64,000 nt of DNA. Source: Planctomycetales bacterium ZRK34 (lineage in GTDB: Bacteria; Planctomycetota; Phycisphaerae; Phycisphaerales; Zrk34). The notes under the pieces were generated by a model, which had not been told where the DNA came from, did not search any database, and saw only the letters and a list, made by a program, of their open reading frames with translations. Positions 25,099 through 34,836 of this stretch are shown here, piece by piece; position 1 is the first letter of the stretch, and every line of letters starts with the position of its first letter. A program made the position numbers and the translations under genes. The stretch covers positions 2,911,850-2,975,849 of the forward strand of contig CP050848.1 of assembly GCA_014873095.1 (NCBI GenBank). The letters run 5' to 3'.

Positions 25099-26232
25099 TC
25101 ACACGATCGTCAGCGGATCACGATCGCTGCGTGCGATTTCGATTTTGACTGATTTGCCGAGCGCTTTGCGGAGATTGTCACGCAGCGTGGGCAGGTAGCC
25201 GCGCTCGGTGTTGGTGTGATCGGTGAGCACGACGACGGAGCCGGCCTCGCGCTTGGCCAGCACATCATGATGGCGCATCTCGCCGGTGAGGTAGGCGTCG
25301 GCCGTGACGGATTTGAACACGGACCCGCCGGCGCCGGGGCAGACGGCGATGGTGGTGATCTTCCGCTTGCCGCGCTGCACATCATCGGGAGCGGCGACGC
25401 GGAGGTGGGGCAGGTTCAGGTGTTTGCGGATGCGGCGCAGCAGGGTGCTGAGCGTGACAGGGCGCTTGAGTGTGATCAGCCGCCCCTGGCCGACGCCGTC
25501 ACGCGGCACGGGTTGAATCGGGTACACCTCCCAGGCGGGCTCTTCATAAGGATGCACACGGTGAATTGTCGATGTGATCGTCGGCAGCATGTCGAGACTG
25601 CAGAGCATCTCCAGTCGAATCTCCGGCACGCGTTCGAGTCGACCGGCCATGCCGACAACGGGATGCGTCTGCTCGTTGCCGAGGAAGGTTCCGTAGCCTT
25701 CGAGGTTGAACGAGCAGTGGGTGTAGTTGCCGATGCCGCCGCAGCCGATTTGCGACAGGGCGTCGCGCAGCGCGTCGACATGATTGGTCGGCACGAAGAC
25801 GACGAGCTTGTGCGAACCGCCGGGCAGGTGGGCGAAGTGCGGTGACAGCGGGGCACGCTGACTTTCGCCTTTACTTCCGGGGGCGGGGGCAAGGCCGTCG
25901 GCCAGCCAGTCGTTGACCCCGCCGGGCGCCGCGTCCAGGGCAGTGTGCGGGCTGTACACGGCGATGCGGTTTTCAACCAGCGCGGCCAGCTTGCCGGTGA
26001 TGCGTTTCAGCGGCTCGAAGATGACCGGATGGTATGCAACGATTAAACGGGTTTTGCGGGCGACCGCCTCGTCGACCACCGCCTGCGTCAGATCGATCGT
26101 GAGCATGATCCGATCGATCGGCCGGGGCTTTGAGGGCGATAAAAGCAGGCCTGTGTTGTCCCAGGGCTCGGCGAGTTCGAGCGGGGCCAGCGTTTGCAGG
26201 GCGTTGAGCACGGTATGAATATTTTTACTCAT
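25099..26232 (-). CDS. Nif3-like dinuclear metal-centre protein
   Basis: 377 residues, the longer (YqfO-type) form with an inserted CutA/PII-like domain. It begins with LAPLELAEPWDNTGLLL and has the metal motifs VAYHPVIFE, VYSPHTALD and, near the end, VVLTDHTNTERGYL. The insert (about 135-240) contains FVPTNHVDALRDALS and PYEEPAWEVYP. The family (sometimes called a GTP cyclohydrolase I type 2 homolog) is widespread with uncertain activity. Confidence 0.9.
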   Translation of the reverse strand: MSKNIHTVLNALQTLAPLELAEPWDNTGLLLSPSKPRPIDRIMLTIDLTQAVVDEAVARKTRLIVAYHPVIFEPLKRITGKLAALVENRIAVYSPHTALDAAPGGVNDWLADGLAPAPGSKGESQRAPLSPHFAHLPGGSHKLVVFVPTNHVDALRDALSQIGCGGIGNYTHCSFNLEGYGTFLGNEQTHPVVGMAGRLERVPEIRLEMLCSLDMLPTITSTIHRVHPYEEPAWEVYPIQPVPRDGVGQGRLITLKRPVTLSTLLRRIRKHLNLPHLRVAAPDDVQRGKRKITTIAVCPGAGGSVFKSVTADAYLTGEMRHHDVLAKREAGSVVVLTDHTNTERGYLPTLRDNLRKALGKSVKIEIARSDRDPLTIV

Positions 26233-26288
26233 ATCACTGGGGAGTTTACCCTAAATCCACCTTGTCCGACCACCGATAATGCCTATGT

Positions 26289-27140
26289 ATGATCGGTCGG
26301 ATCGTCATTCTGTCTGACACACACCTGGGCCGGCCCGACGGCGCCGCGCTGTCGGCGGCGGCACTGCGTCCGCTGTGGCATGGGGCCAACCACCTCGTGC
26401 TCAACGGCGATGTCGCCGAGGTCCACCACCCGATCTATCGTGGTCAGGCCGCCCGCGAGGTGATGCAGCTATTGGAGCTGGCCGAGCGCGACGGCGTGCA
26501 GGTCACGATGCTCTCGGGCAATCACGATCCTTATCTTTCAGATGTGCGCCACCTGCGTCTGGCCGGCGGTCGTGTCTTCATCACGCACGGCGATGTGCTT
26601 CACCCGGCGATTGCGCCGTGGTCGCCCGCCGCCGACAAGATTCGCACCGTCAACAAACTGGCGATGGCGAAGCTGGAACCGGGCCAGCGTGATTGTCTTG
26701 AAAATCGTCTGGCCGTGTCGCAGCACGCCGCCAGCGCCGAATGGGCTTATTACAACACCCACAAGCCGCGCCCCGCATGGGTCGAACTGCTGCAGCGGCC
26801 GTGGTTGATTCCGCAGATTCTGATGTACTGGAAGAAGATCCCGCACCTGGCCGCCGCCTTCGCCGCCGAGCATGTACCCGATGCGCGGTTCATTCTGCTG
26901 GGCCACACGCATCGCCAGGGCATCTGGAACCTGGCCCATCGCGTGATCATCAACACGGGATGTTATGGTTTTCCCGGCAAGCCCTGGGCGGTCGTGCTCG
27001 ATCAGGGCGAACTGTCCGTGCGGCCGGTGCTCTGCGACGGCACCAGCTATCGCCTTTCGATGCGCCCCGTCGCCACCTTCCCGATCACCGATCAGCCGCA
27101 GGCGCCGGGCATCCCCGCCGGCTCGCCGGTCACCGCCTGA
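26289..27140 (+). CDS. Calcineurin-like metallophosphoesterase
   Basis: 283 residues. The full set of motifs is present: ILSDTHLGRPD, LNGDVAEVHHP, LSGNHDPYLS, ITHGDVLHP and LGHTHRQGIW. Pattern and size resemble UDP-2,3-diacylglucosamine hydrolase (LpxH)-like enzymes, but no lipid A neighbours are present, so the substrate is open. The 3' end overlaps the kinase gene by 11 bases. Confidence 0.87.
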   Translation: MIGRIVILSDTHLGRPDGAALSAAALRPLWHGANHLVLNGDVAEVHHPIYRGQAAREVMQLLELAERDGVQVTMLSGNHDPYLSDVRHLRLAGGRVFITHGDVLHPAIAPWSPAADKIRTVNKLAMAKLEPGQRDCLENRLAVSQHAASAEWAYYNTHKPRPAWVELLQRPWLIPQILMYWKKIPHLAAAFAAEHVPDARFILLGHTHRQGIWNLAHRVIINTGCYGFPGKPWAVVLDQGELSVRPVLCDGTSYRLSMRPVATFPITDQPQAPGIPAGSPVTA

Positions 27141-27759
27141 CCTTATCCATCGACAACACTCGATCGGCCCGTTGCTTCGTGCTCATGATGAGCATGGCGT
27201 TGGGTTGGTCGTTCTGCTGGATTTTGCGTTGAGCCTGTACAGCGGTACACCCGCCGCGCTGGTGGCGCGCTGCAACGCGCTGCATGCACAACTGCATCGA
27301 CACATCCAGGTACCACGCTTCGTCGAGCAACGTGCAAATGTCCGCCCACGCGCCGTCGCCCAGCAGCAGGTAGTTGCCTTCGACGAAGATGAGCCGATCC
27401 TCGTAGTGAATCGGCACCATCTGCTCGATGGGCTCGTGCAACACGCGACTGTAAATCGGCGCCCGCACGGCTTCACCGGCTCGCAGTTCACGCAGCAGGT
27501 CGACGAAGCCTTCGACGTTGAAACTGTCGGGAGCGCCCTTGCGGCTGATCTGCCCGGCCATGGTCAACTCACGATTGCTGCGATGAAATCCGTCGAGCTC
27601 GACGACCACCCCGCCGGTCGCGTGGGCCATCATCTGCGCCATCGTCGTCTTGCCGCTGCCGGGGGGGCCGGCGATGCCCACCATGTACCGATCGCGCGAC
27701 GACCCATCGTCGAGTCGTGACAACAACTCGTCAGCCAGTTGGCGGACCACTTTCTCCAT
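27130..27759 (-). CDS. Nucleoside/pantothenate-kinase-like P-loop kinase (YggC type)
   Basis: 209 residues from ATG 27759 (GTG 27765 is an alternative). Walker A VGIAGPPGSGKTT, then VVELDGFHRSNRE, RKGAPDSFNVEGF, YSRVLHEPIEQMVPI and IFVEGNYLLLG. The order DGFH, RKGAP..F, P.YSR, EGNYLL is that of the uridine kinase/CoaA-related YggC or FrcK family. The phosphate acceptor is unknown. Confidence 0.8.
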   Translation of the reverse strand: MEKVVRQLADELLSRLDDGSSRDRYMVGIAGPPGSGKTTMAQMMAHATGGVVVELDGFHRSNRELTMAGQISRKGAPDSFNVEGFVDLLRELRAGEAVRAPIYSRVLHEPIEQMVPIHYEDRLIFVEGNYLLLGDGAWADICTLLDEAWYLDVSMQLCMQRVAARHQRGGCTAVQAQRKIQQNDQPNAMLIMSTKQRADRVLSMDKVRR

Positions 27760-27930
27760 GTCCACATTTTACCAGAGGTCGGCCCCCGGGTGTGTAAAAT
27801 CCTTGTATTCAGGCCGGCCGGCTTTCAGGCCGTACGGGGGATCACGCAATCAGTTGGCGGTTATTTCCGTTAAAATGCATGTCGACCCCGCTGTCGCAGC
27901 CCGATTCAACCGTCACACAAGGATCCCGCC

Positions 27931-28839
27931 ATGACCGCACCATCACGCCGCCTGTTCGTGCTCGCCCTCACCCTGGCCGCCATGGCGGTCGGCTCGGTCA
28001 CGGCACATGCCGCCGGTAAAAAACGCCTGCTGTTCTACACACGCTCCGCCGGGTACGAACACTCGGTCATCAAGGAAACCGACGGCAAACCCTCCCACGC
28101 CGAAAACGTCCTCCGCCCCATCTGCGAAGCCCACGGCTGGGAACTGGTCGTCACCAAGGACGGCTCGCTGTTCACCCCCGAATTCGTCGCCGGCTTCGAC
28201 GCCTTCGCCCTCTATACCACCGGCGCACTGACCGCCCCCAATTCCAAGGACGGCGGCAAGCCCATGACCCCCGAAGGCAAGGCCGCCTTCCTCAAGGCCA
28301 TTCACGACGGCAAGGGCTACATCGGATTTCACAGCGCCTCGGACACCTGTCACTCCGGCCCCCGCTATGTAACCCAACCGATGGATCAGCGCGATCCGTA
28401 CATCGTCATGCTCGGCGGTGAGTTCATCAAGCACGGCGCCCAGCAGGATCCGATCATCCATATCGTCGATCCGAAGTTCCCCGGCGCCGCCGCGTGCGCC
28501 CCGCAGTTCAAAATGAAAGAGGAATGGTACTCGCTGAAAAACTTCGCCAACGATCTGCACGTGGTCGCGGTCATCGATACCGAAGGCATGCGCGGCAACG
28601 TGTATCAGCGCCCGCCATACCCGATGGCCTGGGCCCGCACGTACGGACAGGGCCGCGTGTTCTACACCGCCATGGGCCATCGCGAAGATGTCTGGACCAG
28701 CGATCAGTTCAAGTCGCTCATGGTCGGCGGGCTGCAGTGGGTCTTCCGCGAAGTCGATGCCGACGTGACACCCAACATCAGCAAGGTCACACCCCACGCG
28801 GATGTCATTCCCCCGCAGGACCCGCCAAAGAAAAAGTGA
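27931..28839 (+). CDS. Secreted ThuA-like protein
   Basis: 302 residues, AAGGA before the ATG. An Ala-rich signal peptide (cleavage near AHAAG) precedes a ThuA/class I glutamine-amidotransferase-like fold: KRLLFYTRSAGYEHSV, FDAFALYTTG, GKGYIGFHSASDTCH, LGGEFIKHGAQQ, MAWARTYGQGRVFYTAMGH. The ThuA family is common and expanded in planctomycetes and linked to sugar use. The chemistry is unproven. Single gene. Confidence 0.87.
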   Translation: MTAPSRRLFVLALTLAAMAVGSVTAHAAGKKRLLFYTRSAGYEHSVIKETDGKPSHAENVLRPICEAHGWELVVTKDGSLFTPEFVAGFDAFALYTTGALTAPNSKDGGKPMTPEGKAAFLKAIHDGKGYIGFHSASDTCHSGPRYVTQPMDQRDPYIVMLGGEFIKHGAQQDPIIHIVDPKFPGAAACAPQFKMKEEWYSLKNFANDLHVVAVIDTEGMRGNVYQRPPYPMAWARTYGQGRVFYTAMGHREDVWTSDQFKSLMVGGLQWVFREVDADVTPNISKVTPHADVIPPQDPPKKK

Positions 28840-29279
28840 TCGCATCGCCCATCGCCGGTCATCACCGGCGCACAAACGCGCCAAAAACACGATTTCGGCA
28901 AAGTCACGATTCGTGCGCGCCGACCCGCGATTACGGGTCAATACCGCCGCCTGATCGCTTCAGGTGCGCACATGGCTGACCGCACGTCGCGCCGGTGCGC
29001 ACCGGCGCGTCAAAAAAACACTTAAAATAAAGCATATTTGCCCGTTTTTTGCCGTTCGGCGCGCACCCGCGTGGCAAGTCGCGACAGGTCCGTGCGCGCG
29101 ACCTCGTTTTCAGCCTGCCAGGTCCGACGCGCGCATGATCACGTCGCAGTAAAAAACACGGTTTTGCGGTTTTTGAATTTTCCGCGACAGGCTGGTGCGC
29201 ACCCGCATGACCGTCTGGCTACCGTGTGATGATCAGCCACATCGGCGCACATGGGCCGTCGGGCATGACGACATCACGA
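28840..29279. repeat. 440-base non-coding array of TGCGCA-type palindromes
   Basis: No supported gene. GTGCGCAC or close variants occur near 28867, 28912, 28963, 28994, 29058, 29091, 29127, 29194 and 29244. Several are embedded in a longer loose unit (CAGGT-, GTGCGCAC, then CCGCATGACCG), best seen at 28961, 29088, 29119 and 29189. It also holds AT-rich spacers with AAAAAA runs. Possible functions are multiple operators, a structured RNA or a decayed repeat array. Confidence 0.5.
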
Positions 29280-29876
29280 TCACGCGCGGCGCTTGCGGCG
29301 GACCATCAGGCAGACGCCGATCGCCATCGCGCCGAGTGAAGCAGGCTCGGGGGTGCTGGTGATGCGGAAGCGGATGTCGTCATCAGGGCCGGGCTCGCTG
29401 GCGTTGTCGGGGCCATGGAACATTTCGCCATCGGCGTATCCATTGGTGGAGCCGTAGACGACGGCGTTGCGCGTGCTGGTGGCGGCGAGGGTGAAGGTGT
29501 ACGTGGCGCCGGGGGTGACGGCGACATCGCCGAAGCCCAGATCGATCAACGGGCCGACTGCATCGCTGGAGCCGGGCAGATCGCTGGGCAGCATCAGCGA
29601 GTTGGTCGCGATGAGGTTGCCGTCGAGACCGGCGCCTTCGCGCAACTCGGCGGTGATCGGCTCGTTGGCCGAGCCGGGGTTGGCGACGCTGAACACGACC
29701 TCGATGCTGTTGATCGTCGAGTCGGCAGCGACGAAGCTTTGACCCATCGGATCGAAGAAAAAGATTGTGCGATCAAATACGCCGTTGAGATTTTCGGTGA
29801 TGATGACCCCGAACGAATTCGACGCAAACACGCCGCCGACCACGGCAGCCAGGCACGCAGATAACATCCAACGCAT
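29280..29876 (-). CDS. PEP-CTERM secreted protein
   Basis: 198 residues from ATG 29876, with AGGAAG about seven bases upstream; the long frame beyond it has no homology. A signal peptide (CLAAVVGGVFASNSFG) is followed by a beta-sandwich domain (VVFSVANPGSANEP, TYTFTLAATST) and the sorting tail STPEPASLG, a hydrophobic helix and RRKRRA. Such proteins are recognised by exosortase and fixed to the cell surface or exopolysaccharide. No exosortase gene is in this window. Confidence 0.85.
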   Translation of the reverse strand: MRWMLSACLAAVVGGVFASNSFGVIITENLNGVFDRTIFFFDPMGQSFVAADSTINSIEVVFSVANPGSANEPITAELREGAGLDGNLIATNSLMLPSDLPGSSDAVGPLIDLGFGDVAVTPGATYTFTLAATSTRNAVVYGSTNGYADGEMFHGPDNASEPGPDDDIRFRITSTPEPASLGAMAIGVCLMVRRKRRA

Positions 29877-30150
29877 ATCATCTTCCTTTCTATTGGCCGG
29901 TTCGGGTCGGGCTATTGGCTGGGCATGGCTTTCGATGAGCCCGAACACGGCCATGAATGACGGCAAATCGTAAATCGCATGGGTGAATCTGTCAACGATA
30001 TTTTGCTCCATTTGGCGTCCCAAACGCCATCGGGGCCGCAATATCGCCCTATGCTGCCGCGTCGTTCTGGTGCAACCCGGGGGCAGAACCGATGTATGTA
30101 TCGGGGCTGCAATCGGCTGTTCGCAGCGATCGACACCACGGGAGCGGCAC

Positions 30151-32613
30151 GTGCCCCAAACACGGCAAGACAATTCGGGAGGCCGGCATGTGCCCTGGCT
30201 CGAGGGCGGGCTGTTGCTGTCGGCGGTCGTGTTGATGATGACGCTGATCGGGCAACTGGCCGGTCGCTCGCCGGGCGAGCCGCGCGATGCTTCGATCGAG
30301 TTGATCTCGACCGCCGAGGCGGCGCCGATGAAACCCGCCGAGCCGCAGATCAGTTTCGAAAACGAGATTCTCCCGCTGCTGGATCAGTACTGCATCGACT
30401 GCCACGGCCCCGACCGCCAGAAGGCCGATGTGAACTTCGACCCGTTCAAGACGCGCAACGATGTGCTCAAACATCGCAAGCTGTTCAAACGCGTCAGCGA
30501 CATGCTCTACTCCCATGAGATGCCGCCGAGCAAGAAGCCGCAGCCGACTGACGCCGAGCGAAAGAAACTGACCGGCTGGATCGAGTCCGCCGTGATGTAC
30601 TGCGACTGCACCGGCCCGATCGATCCCGGTCGCGAAACCATTCAGCGACTGAACCGCGCTGAGTACAACAACACGATTCGCGATCTGGTCGGCCTCGACC
30701 TGAAGCCAGCCGACAAGTTCCCGCTCGACGATGTCGGCGAGGGTTTCGACAACATGGGCGATGTACTGACGATATCACCGCTGCTGATGGAGAAGTATCT
30801 CGCGGCGGCCGAGTCGGTGCTCGGCGAAGCGATCGTGACCCAGCCGGACGCCGAGCCGAAAAAGCGTCGCTTCGAAGCCGAGCGCATGTCGATCGACGGC
30901 GGGGGGCGCGAGAGCGGCGAGGTGGCCGTGATGTTCTCCAACGGCAAAGTGTCCGCCACCGGCGATGTGCCGGCCAAGGCGACGTACAAGTTGCGCGCCC
31001 GGGCGTGGGCGCAGCAGGCCGGGGATGAACCGGCGAAAATGACGCTCAGCGTCGACGGGCGAGAGGTGAAAACCTTCGACGTGATCAAGCCGCGCAACAA
31101 AAACGTGGTCTACGAGGTCGACGTCGAATTGCCCCGCGGCTCGCATGAGTTTTCCGCCGCCTTCGTGAATGACTACTACAACCCCAAGGCAAGCGACCCG
31201 AATCGGCGCGACCGCAACCTGATGATCGACTATGTCGAGGTGTTCGGCCCGACGAAGATCGACCCCAAACCGCTGACCGATTCGCACCGCCGCATCTTCA
31301 TCGCCGAGCCGACCGGCGACGGGCGCGACGCGGCGACGATGATCGTGCAGCATTTCGCCGAGCGGGCCTTCCGCCGATCGGTCGATGCCGATGAAGCTTC
31401 GCGTTACCTGGTGCTGTATGACCAGGCCCGCAAGGATGGCGCGACATTCGTCGAAGGCGTCAAGCAGTCGCTGCTGGCCGTGATGGTGTCGCCGCGTTTC
31501 CTGTTTCGCATCGAGCGCGATCGCCCGACGGATCATCCCAAAGGCGCCTACGCGCTGGATGATTTCGAATTGGCCTCGCGGCTGTCGTATTTTCTCTGGT
31601 CATCGATGCCGGATGACGAGCTGTTCAACCTCGCACGGCAGGGCCGGCTGCATGAGTCGGCTGTGCTCGCTGAGCAGACGCGCCGCATGTTGAAAGATCC
31701 AAAATCGCGGGCGCTGATCGACAACTTCGCCGGCCAGTGGCTGCACCTGCGGAATCTGAACACGATGCAGCCGGACCCCGAGGTCTTCCCGGAATATGAC
31801 GCCGAACTCAAGGCCGCGATGGCCGACGAGGCGCGGTGGTTTTTCGCGTCGATCGTGTTGGAAGATCGCAGCATTCTCGATTTGATCGACGCTGATTACA
31901 CATTCGTCAACGAACGCCTCGCCAAACACTACGGCATCAGCGGCGTGACCGGTCGCGACATGCAGCGCGTCGACCTGAAAGGCAACACCTTCCGGGGGCG
32001 GGAGCGGGGCCGGGGCGGGGTGTTGACGATGGCGGCGGTACTCACAGTGACGTCAAATCCGACGCGGACGAACCCGGTCCTGCGCGGCAAGTGGGTGCTC
32101 GATCAGTTGCTGGATGATCCGCCGCCGCCTCCGCCGGCGAATGTGCCCCCGCTGGAAGCGACCGCCGCGGACAATCACGACCTGTCGCTGCGCCAGCGGA
32201 TGGAACAGCACCGGGCCGACCCGGTCTGCGCGAGCTGTCACGAGCGGATGGACCCGATCGGGTTCGCCCTGGAAAACTACGATGCGATCGGCCGGTGGCG
32301 CGACACGGACAATCGCCAGCCGATCGACGCCGCCGGCGTGTTGCCCGACGGCCGCGGGTTCAACGGGCCCGGTGAACTCAAGGCGATTCTGCTGGCGGAC
32401 CGTGATCGTTTCGCGCGGTGCATGACCGAGAAGATGTTGACGTTCGCGCTGGGGCGGCCGCTGGAATATTTCGACACGTGCGCCGTCGATGCGATCACGA
32501 AGAAGCTCGCCGCTGATGACTATCACATTGCCACGCTGATCACCCAAATCGTGCTCAGCGAGCCGTTCCGCTATCGCCGCAACGCCGAACACGATGAGGT
32601 GACCGATGAATAA
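30151..32613 (+). CDS. Planctomycete cytochrome c protein with DUF1587/1595/1592/1588/1585 domains
   Basis: 820 residues from GTG 30151 (GGGAG six bases upstream). GTG 30190 has an even better GGGAGG and would remove 13 residues; the frame before 30151 lacks homology. One N-terminal membrane helix (LLLSAVVLMMTLIGQLAG), then a cytochrome-like CIDCH (81-85), DUF1587 (RLNRAEYNNTIRDLVG), a carbohydrate-binding-like section, DUF1595, DUF1592 (LSYFLWSSMPDDELF), DUF1588 (LRGKWVLDQLLDDPP and CASCH at 693) and DUF1585 at the end. These proteins are abundant in planctomycetes and are always paired with DUF1552 or DUF1501 partners; the role may be in extracellular polymer breakdown. It overlaps the DUF1552 gene by eight bases. 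Confidence 0.9.
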   Translation: MPQTRQDNSGGRHVPWLEGGLLLSAVVLMMTLIGQLAGRSPGEPRDASIELISTAEAAPMKPAEPQISFENEILPLLDQYCIDCHGPDRQKADVNFDPFKTRNDVLKHRKLFKRVSDMLYSHEMPPSKKPQPTDAERKKLTGWIESAVMYCDCTGPIDPGRETIQRLNRAEYNNTIRDLVGLDLKPADKFPLDDVGEGFDNMGDVLTISPLLMEKYLAAAESVLGEAIVTQPDAEPKKRRFEAERMSIDGGGRESGEVAVMFSNGKVSATGDVPAKATYKLRARAWAQQAGDEPAKMTLSVDGREVKTFDVIKPRNKNVVYEVDVELPRGSHEFSAAFVNDYYNPKASDPNRRDRNLMIDYVEVFGPTKIDPKPLTDSHRRIFIAEPTGDGRDAATMIVQHFAERAFRRSVDADEASRYLVLYDQARKDGATFVEGVKQSLLAVMVSPRFLFRIERDRPTDHPKGAYALDDFELASRLSYFLWSSMPDDELFNLARQGRLHESAVLAEQTRRMLKDPKSRALIDNFAGQWLHLRNLNTMQPDPEVFPEYDAELKAAMADEARWFFASIVLEDRSILDLIDADYTFVNERLAKHYGISGVTGRDMQRVDLKGNTFRGRERGRGGVLTMAAVLTVTSNPTRTNPVLRGKWVLDQLLDDPPPPPPANVPPLEATAADNHDLSLRQRMEQHRADPVCASCHERMDPIGFALENYDAIGRWRDTDNRQPIDAAGVLPDGRGFNGPGELKAILLADRDRFARCMTEKMLTFALGRPLEYFDTCAVDAITKKLAADDYHIATLITQIVLSEPFRYRRNAEHDEVTDE

Positions 32614-33958
32614 CACACGCACGACGTTGTCACGCCGAATGGTTTTGCGCGGCGTTGGGGCGGCGCTGTCGATGCCGTTGCTGGAGGCGATGTCGTCGAG
32701 CAAGGCGCTGGCGGCGGGGGATGTGGCCGCGCCGCTGCGGACGGCATTCGTGTATGTACCCAACGGCGTGATCATGGATCAGTGGACGCCGACCAAACTC
32801 GGCCGCGGGTATGACCTGCCTGCGACGCTGCAGCCGCTGGCGGCGGTCAAAGATGATGTGCTGGTGCTCTCGGGTCTGGCGCACGACAAGGCGAAAGCCA
32901 ACGGCGACGGTGCGGGCGATCACGCACGCTGCGGCGGGACGTTTCTGACCGGCGTGCAGGTGCGCAAGACGTCGGGTAAGGACATTCGCGCCGGCATCAG
33001 CGTCGATCAGATCATGGCCACGCGCGCCGGCGGTTCGACGCGGCTGTCGTCGCTGGAGATCGGGTGCGAACCCGGCCGGCAGGCGGGCAACTGCGACTCG
33101 GGCTATTCGTGTGCTTACTCGTCGAACATCTCCTGGCGGACGCCGGCGATGCCGATGGCCAAGGAGGTCGACCCGCGGCAGGTGTTCAACCGCCTGTTCG
33201 GCGATCCGACGCAGGTGGCATCGAAGCGCGAGGCCGCCGAGCAGGCGTCACGCCGCAAGAGCGTGTTGGACCTGGTGCGGGCTGACGCGGCGGACCTGCG
33301 GCGTGAGCTGGGTTCAAGCGATCAGCGTAAGCTCGATGAGTACCTCGATTCGGTGCGTGAGATCGAGCGACGTGTGCAGAACACCGAACAGACCAATCGC
33401 AAGAATCTTCCGCCGGATACTGATGTGCCCGAGGGCGTGCCGAGTGAATACGCCGACCACGTGCGGCTGATGTACGACCTGATGGCGCTGGCCCTGCGGA
33501 CCGACTCGACGCGCGTGATCAGCTTCATGCACGCCAACGCGGGTTCCAACCGCAGCTACCGCCAGATCGGCGTCAACGAGGGCCACCACTCGCTCTCGCA
33601 CCACCAGGGCAACAAGGTCAACATCCGCAAGCTGGCGCAGATCAATCACTTCCACATGACCGAACACGCCCGTTTCATCCAGCAGCTCAAAGACACCCCC
33701 GAAGCCGGCGGCTCGCTGCTGGATCACTGCATGGTGCTCTACGGCTGCGCGATCTCCGACGGCAATCGCCACAGCCACATCGATCTGCCGATTCTGCTGG
33801 CCGGCCGCGCCGGCGGCACGATCACGCCTGGCCGCCATGTCCGCTACAAGCGTGAGACCCCGCTGTGCAACCTGTTCATGTCGATGCTGAATCGGATGAA
33901 CACGCCGGTCGATTCATTCGGCGACAGCACGGGGCAGTTGGATCAGTTGAGCGTCTGA
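32606..33958 (+). CDS. DUF1552 protein with Tat-type signal
   Basis: 450 residues. A twin-arginine-like start (SRRMVLRGVGAALSMPLL) indicates export in folded form. The body matches the DUF1552 pattern: FVYVPNGVIMDQWTP, VLVLSGLAHDKA, GDHARCGGTFLTG, LSSLEIGCEPGRQAGNCDSG, VINPMHANAG-like ISFMHANAGSN, HHSLSHHQG. It is the usual partner of the DUF1592/1588 protein and overlaps it by eight bases, so they form one unit. Activity is unknown. Confidence 0.9.
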   Translation: MNNTRTTLSRRMVLRGVGAALSMPLLEAMSSSKALAAGDVAAPLRTAFVYVPNGVIMDQWTPTKLGRGYDLPATLQPLAAVKDDVLVLSGLAHDKAKANGDGAGDHARCGGTFLTGVQVRKTSGKDIRAGISVDQIMATRAGGSTRLSSLEIGCEPGRQAGNCDSGYSCAYSSNISWRTPAMPMAKEVDPRQVFNRLFGDPTQVASKREAAEQASRRKSVLDLVRADAADLRRELGSSDQRKLDEYLDSVREIERRVQNTEQTNRKNLPPDTDVPEGVPSEYADHVRLMYDLMALALRTDSTRVISFMHANAGSNRSYRQIGVNEGHHSLSHHQGNKVNIRKLAQINHFHMTEHARFIQQLKDTPEAGGSLLDHCMVLYGCAISDGNRHSHIDLPILLAGRAGGTITPGRHVRYKRETPLCNLFMSMLNRMNTPVDSFGDSTGQLDQLSV

Positions 33959-33972
33959 CTCGTTGTGTGAGA

Positions 33973-34002
33973 TGTGGCACAGCCGCCCTCGGCTGTGCCA
34001 CA
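33973..34002. repeat. REP-like palindrome family, copy 2 (single unit)
   Basis: TGTGGCACAGCCG-CCCT-CGGCTGTGCCACA, a 30-base perfect-arm hairpin between convergent genes. Same element as 12111-12178 and 36401-36467. It may end transcription from both sides. Confidence 0.85.
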
Positions 34003-34024
34003 GTGTGGTTTGTTGTCGCAATAT

Positions 34025-34591
34025 TCAGTTCCAGCGCAGCAGGGCGATGCGCTCGGTGAGTGCGGCGCGGGTGGTGTCGGAGGTTGACGGGGCGCTGCGG
34101 ACTTTTTCGAGCATGCTTTTCATGGCGGTGGGGTTTTTGCCATGCGCCAGCAGGATGGCGATGCCGAGGCGGTCGGCGCGGGCTTCGCAGTCGGTGGGGG
34201 TGCGGCCGCTGGCGAGGGTGACGGGGTGGTCGATCAGGCCGTCGTCGAGGAGGTGGCCGAGCTCATGGGCGACGGCGGCGGTCAGCTCATCGTCGGTGAG
34301 GCGGGCGACCAGGCCGCGCGCGAGGTAGATGCGTCGGTCGGGCCAGGCGAAGGCGACGGCGGCGTCGGAGTCGAGCACGTGGATCTGACAATCGGCCAGC
34401 GTGGCGGCTCCGAGCTGGCGGCTGCAGACGGTCGTGACGTGCTGGGCCAGCGGCGCGGGGGCCAGACCGCCGTGGGAGCGGACCCACGCCTGATGCGGCG
34501 TGGCGCGTGACAGCGAGCGGGCCTGGTGCGTGGAGCAGCCACCGGCCATCGCGATCATCACCATCAGCAGAATGCTTTTCGCCTCGGGCAT
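34025..34591 (-). CDS. M48-family lipoprotein metalloprotease
   Basis: 188 residues. The signal ends in a lipobox (MAGGC). The zinc motif is VAHELGHLLDD, and the third ligand lies in DCEARADRLGI. The upstream strand motif VLDSDAAVAFAWPDRRIYLARGL is typical of M48 (LoiP/BepA-like) proteases. It should sit on the inner face of the outer membrane and degrade misfolded envelope proteins. No TPR domain is attached. Confidence 0.85.
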   Translation of the reverse strand: MPEAKSILLMVMIAMAGGCSTHQARSLSRATPHQAWVRSHGGLAPAPLAQHVTTVCSRQLGAATLADCQIHVLDSDAAVAFAWPDRRIYLARGLVARLTDDELTAAVAHELGHLLDDGLIDHPVTLASGRTPTDCEARADRLGIAILLAHGKNPTAMKSMLEKVRSAPSTSDTTRAALTERIALLRWN

Positions 34592-34836
34592 GACATGGTC
34601 ATGGCAAAGCTCGTGCCGGGCGTTTTTTACGGTAAAAACAGGGGGTCGGCTGCGTGAATACTGGGCACGGGCGGCCGGCTGCTGAAATCATGGGCAAAGT
34701 TGCCCAGGCGCTGATCAGCATTTTGATGAATGCCGCGCGGGCGTCGTCGGCTGACAATGTGGTGTTGACCGTGAGGCAGGGCCGCCGCCGATGTTCGGCG
34801 ACGGTCTCTCGGGACACCCAACATTGGAGCATCGCC

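Noticed and set aside
27766-27930. Promoter TAAAAT before the ThuA gene
   Set aside because: No -35 box at a suitable distance; not strong enough to list.
28840-29279. TGCGCA-type array as a CRISPR
   Set aside because: Repeat cores are short and degenerate, spacing varies from about 30 to 70 bases, and no cas gene is near.
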